Part shown: positions 1-12,300 of the stretch, piece by piece | Layout of the letters: every line of letters begins with the position of its first letter | Position numbering within the stretch: the first letter of the stretch is position 1 | Assembly: GCF_024679245.1 (NCBI RefSeq) | Contig: NC_090184.1 | Span: 3,488,047 to 3,552,046 of the forward strand | Source: Pseudorasbora parva | Lineage: Eukaryota > Chordata > Actinopteri > Cypriniformes > Gobionidae | Reading direction: 5' to 3' | DNA: 64,000 nucleotides | The notes under the pieces: model-generated | Database searches by the model: none | What the model was told of the DNA's origin: nothing | Seen by the model: only the letters and a program-made list of their open reading frames with translations | Position numbers and translations under genes: made by a program

Positions 1-217
1 TTTACTGTCCCAACTTTTTTTGAAATGTGTTGCAGGTCTGAATGACAGTAAAGGATGCATATTTACAAATGACATGAAGTTGACCAGACAAAACATGAAA
101 TATTTTGTGTTCATATTGTCTGCAATGAAATACAAGTCAAAGTAAATTTAGAAATCACTTCTTTTTTTCTTTTTTTGCACATTCCATACTGTCCCAACCT
201 TTTCTGATTTGGGGTTG
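1..217. mobile_element. Tc1/mariner-like element, terminal fragment
   Basis: The first ~217 bases end in a terminal inverted repeat reading ACTGTCCCAACC ... GGGGTTG followed by TA, the TA target being typical of Tc1/mariner. The same terminal type (GTTGGGACA...) opens the element at 36658 in the opposite sense, so both belong to one family. Only one end is in the window. It lies upstream of the first visible wdr46 exon, so it is probably intronic. No transposase frame is seen in this piece. Confidence 0.7.
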
Positions 218-312
218 TATATCGCCGTCAATTTGTTCGGTCACATCAGTGTTTCGTTCACCAAATGTTGTATGAGGACTGGATTTCACGCTCTTTCTCT
301 CTCATGTGTCAG

Positions 313-3300
313 CCCGCAGGAGCCCGGAGGACGCTTAAAGAGACCATTGTGTTCTCCGAGTCCGTGTCTGCACTCGCTCAGAAACAGGCCGCACGATTTG
401 ACCTCCTACTCCCAGAGGATGCTGGGTAATGTAGTCCACACATTGTGACAACGACAGATGACAAGAATATAACCCCCAGAAATATGATTAAAAGAATAGC
501 TCAATGTAAATGTTTCCAAAAGAGGGCTAAAAAATATTGAGAGGTTGATTAAGTTAGAAATAGAAATATTTGCCATCACTCCTCCTTTGTTGTGTTAGAG
601 AAACTCACACAGCAGTGTTAACTAGTTTTCTGAAATGTAATGGCAAGGTAAGCAAACATATACTGTTTTAAATGTTAATATCTGTGAAAACACATCATCA
701 CAGTCTGTGAAAAGAGTCCATTATCCACCAGTCCATTTAATCCTAAATAAAGTAAACTGTGAATGTGTAAGACTTACGATTCATTAGTCAAGGTCAGTAA
801 ACTGTAAAATGATAATAAAATATTATAACACATGCCAGTTTGAAATATGAAGCGGCATAATGGACTGTTTTTGTTTGGCTAAAATCATTGCACATTTAAG
901 TTAAAATGGATCAGTAAATAACTAAAAGATGGATCATGTTTTAGGGCTAGTTCACTTCAATGTAGAGCTGCACGATTAATCGTTAAAAAAATGTGATCTC
1001 TGAATCACAGCGAACATTCAGATCTGTGTTCTGATCTAAAGAGAGCCGTTGTCATGTATAGATCAGGGATGGCGAAAACTAAACATTTTCTTGACCGACC
1101 ACCGAGCCTCATTAGCCGGTTGAAACCGGTTAACCGATTAGTTTAAAATATGCTGCGCTATTTGAAATAACAGCCGCAAGCCGCGCCTGCAATTTCGCAA
1201 CTCTGTCGCATCTCTTTATAATCTCTCAGCCGCTCTCTCTCACACACACACACACACACTCACTGTCCCGGCGCTGCCGCCTCCCTTCCACTCACGTAAA
1301 TTTTTTAAAATCCCCTACAGCGCCTAACATGAGTCCTGCAAACGCGGCGCCAAGGAGCATGTTTGTAATCGATAAACAAATGGCTCCTTAATTTCGAAAT
1401 GGTTTGGGTACAAGGGGATGGCGTTGAAAATAAAGGCATTTGTCTAGCGTTATGAGCTCATTTGAAACATTGCCGTGGCTCGTTTAAGAAAATGACAGCT
1501 CCGAAGAGGCCGCTTTAGTTTGAGGTAGTGCTAACAATAATAAAGAAAGACGATGATCAACACCTAATGTGTTACCACTAAAAAATGTAGATGTAATATA
1601 TTTCCAAATGTAAGCCCATCTTATGCGGAATGACGCTTCATACTGCCGTCTGCCCTGGCTCTAACCTCGAGTGTTTACTTTTTGCAAACCTTGTGAGTGC
1701 GCGAACCCAAACGCTGTGACCTTGCGCCAAAGGTTTTTATTGGTTTATTAAGTACAAACAGGCGAGTTATGAAAAATTGAGTGTGAGGGATTTGTTCACT
1801 TCACACAAAAAGATTTTGTAATGAGACGGCTAACTGTGGTAGCGTTTAGTCCACTGTCTATAATAGCCTAATTTAGAGATCACTTTTTTTTTTAACGGAC
1901 AACTTTGATCGGTTAGCGTTGATACGGTCAACCATCGGTCAAACGGTCATCGGTTAACATCCCTAGTAGGGCTGTTTCGAATGCCATTTTTTGAGCTTCG
2001 AAGCTTAGGTGTCAATCAATATCGAATATTCGAAGCTTCGGTGGGTGGGGCTAAATATATAATAATAGTGTCGGTATGCATTTGTATCATCTTTCATGAC
2101 TTCACGTTTCACTCTTCAGCATCGTAAATGTGTTGCGGCAGACCCAGTGGAGTGCAGTGTTGCATTTGGTGCAATATGATCAGGTGGCACACATTCTTTA
2201 AATATTAATAAACATTTAATAATCTTTTAAATAGAACAGTTTCCGGTACGCATTACACGGTCAGGTTTATGCCCCGAAAACGGACAGTGCACAAGTGATA
2301 CAAAACACAAAGTCTGTTGAGAGCAAGAACTTTAATAAGGTATTAATAACGAACCTTTCTTTAAAACAAATGAATCCCAAAACAGAAATTAAATTAGTAA
2401 CACCCAGTGATTTCAACGAACTGTAATAAATAAAGAACACGGTAGCATGCTTATAAACAGTTGAATAAGAATAAATGAATTGTTTTTAAAATGACACAAA
2501 ATGTAATATCTATTACAATTAGTTTTATTCTATATAAGGGATTTATTTTGTCTTATTCTGACTTTTTGTTAATTTAAATCTTTAAAATGCACGATGCTTT
2601 TATTGAAAGCATGTTGCGGTGCTTTTTATTTATTTATTATTATTTCAAGCATGAGTGAGAGAATGAGTCCGCGACGGAAGTCACGTGTTGAAAAAAAAAA
2701 GAATATTCGAATCTCAAAACTGAAAATCGAATGCCACCTCACCGAACGAATATTCAAATATTCGATTGTTCTAGTACAGCCCTAATCCCTAGTATAGATA
2801 GCTTCACAAAGTGTCTTTTTAACCACACGGGATCATTATTTCTGTCTTACAAACATTCAGATCATCACAGAAGTACTGGGATAAAAGTTTATAGTTTGGA
2901 TATAAAAACTGACATCGAGCAAAATAGAGCAAATCACATTTAGAGAGTCATTGAATCATTCACGCAAGAGATTCATTCAAAAACACTGATTCATCCAGTA
3001 ATGAAACCATGAAGTCTTTATGAGCGAGTCATTGAATCATTAAAGATATTCCTTAAAAAACACTGATTCATCCAGTAATGAAACCATGAAGTCTTTATGA
3101 GCGAGTCATTGAATCATTAAAGATATTCCTTAAAAAACACTGATTCATCCAGTAATGAAACCATGAAGTCTTTATGAGCGAGTCATTGAATCATTAAAGA
3201 TATTCCTTAAAAAACACTGATTCATCCAGTAATGAAACCAGTGAAGTCTTTATGAGCGAGTCATTGAATCATTCACTTAAACAATTTTTTTTTCATAACT

Positions 3301-6300
3301 CATTCACCTTTTTTTAAATAGACTGCAGCAATGAACATTGTGTCAGAACTTCTAGTAAATGACATGTTATTTTGTTTCGTTGTCTGTTCAGAATCGTGGG
3401 AGAATTGTGATCTGTTTGAAACAAAGAAATTGTGATTGTCAATTTTATCCAGAATCGTGCAGCTCTACAGTCAGTGCATGCGTTCCCTGACGTCTGACAG
3501 ATATACAACAAATGTGGAAGCACAAAATAAACTTGTTCAGCTTTATTTTTTCAAACACAGACTGTTTGTTCAGTCAGTTTTTAACTTATATATTTATCAT
3601 CAAACAAGCTATTAAAAAATGATTACACAACCAGCCAGTGATATGCACTAATAATGTAAATCACCATTAAACAAAAGTACTGTAGTATGGCACGCTGGAA
3701 CCAATAAGTGAGTGAACCATAAGTAAGAAAGGTTTGGGTTAATCAACCGAGAGTCTGAAGTTAACCCCTCTTTCAGGAATTTCTCCCAGAAGCCTCAAAC
3801 ATTCAGTTTTCAAATGTCAGTGTCAGCTCTTAGGTTTGGATAGAAAAGAGTAGCTTGGACATTTGGTTAAACTACTGCTTGTGTGTTTTTGGTGAACTCT
3901 TCTTCATATATGAATCACATTAATTAAATGTACACACACATTAATTAAATGTACACACACATTGAGCTCATGTCTGTCTGCCTGTCTTCAGCTTCCTGGA
4001 AGGAGACGAGGATGAAGACACATGTACAATCTCTCAAGATGACATAGCAGATGCGGTTGACATCACTTCTGGATCAAAGGTGAATTATTTTAGAAACGGC
4101 AGCAAGGCCAATAATAAACAGAGCTTGTTGATTAGTTAAGCAAGAATGTGATGCCAGTAGGCACTTTCACACAAACAGCCTTTACTCATGTGATCTAGGG
4201 CTGGGCGATATGGCCAAAAAATCATACCTCGGTATTTTTTGGTTGAATAGCGATGCACGGTATATATCACGGTATTTTCTATCTATATGGATTTTTTTTT
4301 TAAAACTGTATTTAATTTAATAATTATTTCACATCCTGCCCAGTGATGTCCTAAAAACAATGTTGATATTGAAGGCTATAAACAAATACAGTGAATGTAA
4401 TGTAGGCTATGCAATATATTGTGTGCAATACATTTGCCCGGTTTAGTTTGAAATGCTTTCTTGCACCTTCTGAGTTGGTTTGTTTGAGTGATCGGAATTA
4501 AATACGTCTCGAAAGACTCTCGGAAGGCATTTAGGCCTACTCCTGGTCATTTCGCAATCAGATAGATACCTGGTCAGAGAAAACGAATGAAGGAACCAGT
4601 TGTAAAAAGGCCATAACAAATACAGTGATAAAGGCCATAAATAAAGGCCATATAAACAAATACAGTGAATGTAATGTAGGCTATGCATATATTGTGTGCA
4701 AAAAGCGGGGGGTTTAAAAATTCATAATTTTTTTTAATTCACTAAACTAAAAATAAAAACAATAGCATATTAGCCTATATTTGATTACTCCATTATAATG
4801 GTCACTTTCTTAAAAATATACATACTTGTAGGTTTAAATTTCCACATATGGCACATTTATTGTCCAACAATAAATATTTTAGCAATATGTATATTTTAGT
4901 CTGAATCTGTTTGCCGCGCATATATAAGAATAGTCCACCTGGTCATTTTACATCCAATTTACCATGTTTAATGTGTAAAGGGGGTAATAATGAACTTCAT
5001 TGATGGAGGATTTCGCTGTTGATTTGGGGTTAATATAATTAATGTAGAAATATATATTAATAGCTTCAGCATTACACTGCTGGAATAAGATTTCTTTACA
5101 AGTCTTTTATGCTGCATTTGTGTCCTCAGACTGAAGCCTTTCATAAGCGTGTCAAATCGGCCCCTCATCCCAATTAATTTATATTCAGAAGCACAGATGA
5201 AAGCTTGAACATGAATGCTCTTTTCTGCTCAGATGTTCCAGTGATAGATGTGCTGTATTATGTGTTGTCCAGGAAACTCTTCTTCTGTTGTTGGTTTGAT
5301 CCAGATAACGCCACATGCAGCAGTGTTGCGAAATTACCAAAAGAGAAATGATTCAAATTAAATGTATTACTTCTTTGGACATCAAGGAATAATTGAGTGT
5401 TTCTGCTTTGCAATTACACATTTGTTAAATATGACATTTATAAAGTGAGCAAGCATGTGTAAATGGTAGTGTAAAATAGACCAAGCACCGTTCTCATGTC
5501 TCGCTGCAGTCGGAGATTCGCTGTATTTGGTCTGTTCTAGTACACTTTAAAAAATATTGTTGGTTTAACTTATGAGTTTATTGAGTTTATTGAAATTAAA
5601 AATGTGAGATGATACAATGAAGGAAATTGGTTTAATAAATAGAAACTCAAAATATTATTAGATCTGAACCATCAAAAATGTGGTAAATCAATTTGGCATG
5701 TTTCACTGCGTCATCACAAATAAAACACAATTACCCAATATGCTTACAAAATTTGAATAAAGGTTGGTAATTCTCAAAAATGTTCATTGTATAAACTCAA
5801 ATTTAAAATTTTAGTGAACTCAAAAATGTAAGGCAACCAGGTAACTTATTTTTTAAAATATTTTTTTACAGTGTAGGTTTTTCTTTTTCTCTCCCCACAG
5901 TACTTCAACTTGCATCTCTCCCAGTTTGGGCCGTACAGGCTTGACTACAGCAGAAATGGACGGTATGTGCTAAAGGATTAATGCATGTATTCTAGTTCAG
6001 AGCTCAGAGTTGATGTACTTTTATTAGCCTGACGTGGTCATCCTCAGCTCTAGTCAGAATATGAGTCTGATGCTCCATTGGGCTGTGATTATGGGGCGTG
6101 TTTCAACCCAACCAGGAAAGACATCAATTGGACAGACCTACAACCAATCAGAGCAATGAAGTGACGCATTATCGAATGTCAACAGAGCTCAACTGCACTG
6201 TGTTGCCAAATCTGCCAAGTTTTCAATGTATGCAGGTTAAAGCGACTATTTGATATATAGACCCATGAGTGCGAATTTTAGCAGGCAACCTTGCCAAAAT

Positions 6301-9300
6301 AACACCCATTCTACCCCCAAAACGGCATTTTTTTCCCGGAGAACAAGTTAGCCTGGCATCCAGGCTAATGCTTCATATTAAAAGGGTCAGTAACAACTAA
6401 GTGTCTGATAATAAAAAGAAACCCTTAGAAATCAATTTTTCAACCCGTGTCAAATTAACTTGTTTATTAATAAATGTTGAGGGAAACCACTCTCATGCAC
6501 TAAAAAAAAATTAAAATCCCGTTATTTAAAAGTGGAGCACCTGGTCTGTCATTCATAGCAATGTTAATATCGCACGCAGGTAAAGGCCCTCATGCAAATG
6601 TTCCAAAAAATGACAAATGAGCTGTTTGTTTTTTTTAAACTTTTTATTGATCAATGAATCCTGAAAGTATCACAGGTTCCAAAAAATATTATGCATTATA
6701 AATGTTTCCAAAATTGATATTAATTCATCATATGAGTGATCATGTGACACTGAAGTCTGGAGTAATGATGATAAATTCAGCTTTGATCACAGGAATGAAT
6801 CACACTTTACTATATTCAAATAGAAAAGTTATTTTAAATTGTTAAAATGTTTCACAATCTAACAGTTTTTGCTGTATTTAGGATCAAATAAATGCAACCT
6901 CAGTGAGCAGAAGAGACTTCTTTCAAAAAGAACCAAAATAATACAGTTTCCATATCAGTTTCCTAGGGATTCTTACCATTTAAATACCATAAATAATCTT
7001 AATAATCAAAGTCAGAATAAAATTATCAGATTTGAAAGGAAAACAAGTCATTAGCATGCTCTCTGTTCTTTTTCTTTATGATCTCAGGACATTTACATCA
7101 AGAAATTGAAAATATGTTAATTATAGAGGTAAATTGCATTTTGATATATTTATATATAACAATATTTGTCTGCAACAGGCATCTGCTATTGGGTGGAAAG
7201 AAGGGTCATGTGGCCTGCATCGACTGGCAGTCCAAAGACCTGATGTGTGAGATGAACGTCATGGAAACGGTCAATGACGTCAAGTGAGTGCACTTTCATT
7301 AAGACGCATCTCTTGATTTTAGGGCTGTCACTAACGATTATTTTGGTAATCAACTAATCTATCGATTGTTCTTACGATTAATCGAGTAAGCTGATATTTC
7401 TTGTGGTAATAAAGATAGAACTAAGCAAACAATAGACTTTAAAATGACTTATAAACTAATATTACAACAACAAGGCAATAATATTTGGTTCATATAAAAT
7501 ATCAAAAACAAGTAATCTGATGTTTTATATAACAACCTGCATGATATAATATACATTATAAACTCTTGGCTTATTATAACAAATGCCTGCAGAGGGCGCC
7601 AGCGGGCTGGTGTTAGACTTTACAGCAGATCAAATCCTGGTTTAATATGGGCTGGTTGTGTGTTTTAGTTTTTCTGGTAATCAAATGAAGGCAGTAACAC
7701 CACGGGAGTGTGTGTGTGTGGTGAATGAAACCGCATGTCTGCCCTATTTATTCATTCACACAGAAACACACAACTTGTAGGATTCATATTCAAATGGTCT
7801 TATTGCTGTTTAATATTCACAGACACTAGCCCATATCGCGATGTGATTTAAAGGAACACGCTGACTTTTGGGGACTTAAGCTTATTCACCCTATCCCCCG
7901 AGTTAGGGCTGCTTTCACATCTCTAGTTTGGTTCATTTGGTCCGAACCAAGGGCAAACAATTATACATTGTTGCATTTTTCAGCTTTTTTGGTTCCTTTT
8001 CACACCACACTGATTGCTTTGGTCCGAACCAGTCGAAACGAACCAAAATGCAGGCACGTGACAACATCCACATCACTCATTGGCCATGGCGTATTTACTA
8101 AACTGCTTTTCGATTGGTCAGAATTTACGTGTGGGAAAATTCCAACAGAAGAGGCAAAGCCAGCAAACTATAATAACACTATGGAGAGACGACTGCGGGC
8201 TGGTTTTGTCCCTGACCATAATCTACTACACTGTGTGTATTTACCACAGTATCAGGGTATCCGCGGGGTCTTGAAAAGTCTTAAAAGGTGATAAATCAAT
8301 TTTGGGAAAATTAAGACCCTTATAAAGTATTAAAAAGTCTTATCACGGCTTTATAAAGTCTTAAATTTTGAAAGTATTTTGTTCAAGCTTTGTCAAAAGA
8401 GATTGACTCCAAAGAGTATTTATGAATGAATATATTTATTTTCATCCCCATAAGTATTAAAAAACAACGGGGCTCTCAGTCTGAGATCGGCTCGGAGCGC
8501 GCGTCAGGGATGGAAATTAGCACCGCCACCAGCCAAATGCAGCTGAATTTGAGTTGTGGCGGGTAAACTCGCTTCACCTAACAAGCTGTTTCACCTCTTT
8601 GTAAACTTTGTTCAGTGCATGCGAGTGCATTTTCTCCGTCATCGCTTGCGTGAAGACGCGCTGTGAGACTCGCGCGCTCTGTGTGAAAATCTGACGCTGT
8701 GCATCATCCGAGAGCGCGCGCTCGTCTCACAACGCGCAAATATTGAGTTCTCATTCAAGTCTTGCGCTTAAACGGACAAACACAAGAAGTATGTCAACAT
8801 GTCCATCTTGATGAGTATCCTAGCAGACATAGTCTGAATATGGCTCAAGTGAACTGTATAGTATGCACAGTCGAGAAAGACGATCATATCCCTGCCTCAG
8901 GTCTTAAAGGCGCAGTAGCCTTTACTGCTGCCGGAGTGATGTCCTTATATTTAGTTTGACATTAAACAATGCTCTTGATTGAATAGCTTTTGTAAGTTTA
9001 ATAAGGATGAATATTTCATTTAAACAGTTAAATATGCTAAATATGTTATTTTTTGATTACTTTATTCAATTTCTGTACCTTTCTCCAGGCCAGTAGGCAT
9101 GTGCATTATTATTTAATGTACACGAGTGAGGTCGAGTTAAACATTTTAGTTTGAATTTAATTTTTCGGTTTTCGGCTTTGGTTTCTTCTTTTTTGGTTTC
9201 GGCCAAGAATTTTGATTTCGGTGCTTCCCAATCCCTACTGACAATGTTCTGCTCAGTATGTTGCAACACACTTCAAAGATGCCAAAACGAATAGTTTCAT

Positions 9301-12300
9301 TCTTGGGACTAAAAACCATAAAACTGGAAGCCATAAAAGACCACAAATCATTGTGAAAATGTCAAAATGAAACTTCAAAATTTCATTGAGACTTGAGATT
9401 AAATAAACTGCCGAAGTATTGTAGAGCTTGTAGTATTAATTTTCACATTGTCAGTTAAAAAAAAAAAGTGGCTGGTAAAAACATTGAGTGGTAGACTTTG
9501 AAAAAAGTTAATTTCTATCCCTGGCGAGCGCTGTCTACAGGTGACGTCATGTATTTTGCAAAATGCGCAGTTAGGTGATGTGTCGCCCTCCATATGCCGC
9601 AAAACAGATATGCAATATAAGCGATACAAAATTGGCCTACGATAGAGATTTTAAGTCTTCATCCGACTACAAATGTTTATTAAAGGTTTGTTGCCGATTA
9701 GAACTTGAAGTGCGATGAGGTCTTAAATATTTTGAGAAGTCTTTAAAAAGTCTTAAAAAGGTATTGAAATTAACTTCAGGATTCCTGCATATACCCTGAG
9801 TATGCAAATACCTTTCTATAATGAAGCGCGGATGCGGCATGAAAACAATGCACTGCAGACGGCGAGCGCGCATCGCTCGTCACTTCAAGAGGAGGCGTGC
9901 ATTAATTATTAACTCTTGACATGCTCATCGTCCGAAAATATTGCCAACGATCTATCAGGTAATAATATCATGCACACAATGTCAGCGCAGCTAACTACGG
10001 CAGCTGGTTCAGTCCAAAAATGATCAGTACTTTTGCAGTTGGTTCTGGTCGAGGTCTGATCACGTTCTCATCACAAACGAACCGCTCCAGAGTTCGTTTG
10101 AAATCGTACCGAGACCACCTCTTCAAGGAGGTCTCGGTACGCTTGTGTGGTCCGCTTTTGGTGCGCACCCGAGTGCGATCGCTGCTTTCAGACCTGACCA
10201 AACGAACCGCACCAAAGAGGGAAACGAACTCTTGTACGATTCAACCAAACTAAATGAGGCAGGTGTGAAAGCACCCTTAGATAAGTCCATACACACTATT
10301 CACTTAAAGCTTTTACTCTTAAACACAATGCAAACGGTTGATTGCAAAATTTGCATTTGACTTTTTTCCCATTTTCTATTTTTAAAAAACTGCCGAAGTC
10401 TTTGTTGACATGGTAGTAGAGGACTATGAAAACGCTCTCAAAATTAAATAAATAATATACTGCAAACAAATTATCCTTCATCTATCTCTCTCTTCTCCAG
10501 TGGTTTGGGCTAATCCAAAAGAAGTGAAAACAAGGGGGGTGTTCTGAAGAGACCCCCGTTAGGAATTAGTGCTTTCCACCTGATTACAAATTAACACGGC
10601 AAAAAATCGACCAGTCAGAATTTTGGTCGAGCCAGAACGTATCGACTGGGACTAACTAGTAGGGCTGGGTGTCGATTCAGATGTTTCGATTCAATTAGAT
10701 TTCGATTTTCAGTTCTCGATTCAACTCAAATGAATATAGATTTAATACAAATACTATAGGTATTTATAAAAAAGAACAGTGAACATAAGTGGGTAATTAA
10801 AAAGAAATGAAGAGCCATAAACCTGTATGTTAAACTTTTTATTTTAGGTACACTTGAGTACATTAAAACAGAACGCATCTCTATATTTCAAATCTATAAA
10901 ATTTTTATTCAACTTTATTCTAAAAAACTTATCTGAGAAGTATTTTATGGATGTTTTGATATATTTATTCTAAAACATAAAAAGGATATTGGATGATTTT
11001 TTTTAGCAATTTTCAGTACACGACAAGCTCTTCTTGCGATTTTGCCGCTTGCATTGTGTGCATTTACTTTTCATACGTGAGAAACTCGTTCATTATTTTT
11101 TTACAGTCGATGGTTAAAGGGTTAGTTCACCCAAAAATGAAAATTATGTCATTAATTACTCACCCTCATGTCGTTGGACACCAGTAACACCTTCGTTCAT
11201 CTTTGGAACACAAATGAAGATATTTTTGTTGAAAGCTGATGGCTGAGAAAGGCTTCAGAAAGGCCTCCATTGGGATTCAGTACATTCCCACTGACCCACT
11301 CACACGACCCATAAAGGCCCTAAAGACTTCGTTACAAAGTCCATCTCACTACAGGGGCTGTACAATAATTTTACAATGCGACGAAAATAGTTATTGTGCG
11401 CACAAAAATCAAAATAACGATATAATCCACCAAATTATTGACGTGAACTCGACGCATGCGCGAGAATATGACGCAGCTCCGCCGTTCGAATCATACCCTG
11501 CGTCCCAATTCGCATACTATCCATCCTAAATAGTATTCGAAAATAGAATTAGTATGTCCCAAATCGTAGTATGTTGAAAAGAGTATTCCAAAGATTCCCG
11601 GATGGTTTGCTATTTCCGGTCCGAATTCACAGTATGGATCGATGGGCACTCTAACGGCTGATATTGCCCACAACCCATTGCGAGTTGGACGAGGATTCGA
11701 TTAGAACTACAAACGCGGATAAAAAGCGTTAAAAAACTACAAACATGACGGATGTGCGAGTTCGACGGTTAAGTAGAAAAGTTTAGATAAAGGGGTTTGA
11801 GTGACCAACTATCAATATTTAACCTGACAAAAATATATTTATTCAGTGTTGTCACATTATATTTCACCCGCAGCAGCATTGAGAACTTTTGTAATGACAT
11901 GTTTGGCCATTAACTTTTAAATGCATCATTATATTTAAACTGTAAACACATGAGGAGAGTCTCTGCATTAAAGACCCACAAACGGCAGATCAACGAGCGG
12001 CTACATTTCTCTCCGATACGGTAGGAGATTAAACTGAATGTGGAGGATTTGAACTGTGACGAATCTGACGATGATTGACAGGGCAGATAAACGGTGACGG
12101 GATGCACGTAACTAAGCGACAGAGTCCGTTAAAGATGGCGAAGTAGTATGTCCCGAAGCTTGCATACTTTTCTGCTACACACTCAAAAGTATATACTTTT
12201 TCTTCACAAAAAGAGTACATACTTTTAGGACGTAGTATAAGTAGGCGAATTGGGACGCAGCAATAGCGAATACATGACCCGGAAGAGGAGGAGCGCCGCT

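Larger units (their letters stand above)
963..3477. mobile_element. hAT-like element, outer member of a nest (wdr46 intron 1)
   Basis: Inverted termini TAGAGCTGCACGAT at 963 and ATCGTGCAGCTCTA at 3464-3477 bound about 2.5 kb. The flanking 8-mers (CTTCAATG and CAGTCAGT) do not match, so the target duplication is decayed or the boundary is slightly off. It contains the hAT pair at 1064-2791 and a 77-bp tandem array. No transposase is recognisable. Confidence 0.55.

Noticed and set aside
2944..3283. CRISPR-like array
   Set aside because: The whole 77-bp unit is repeated with no unique spacers, in a vertebrate intron; it is a minisatellite.
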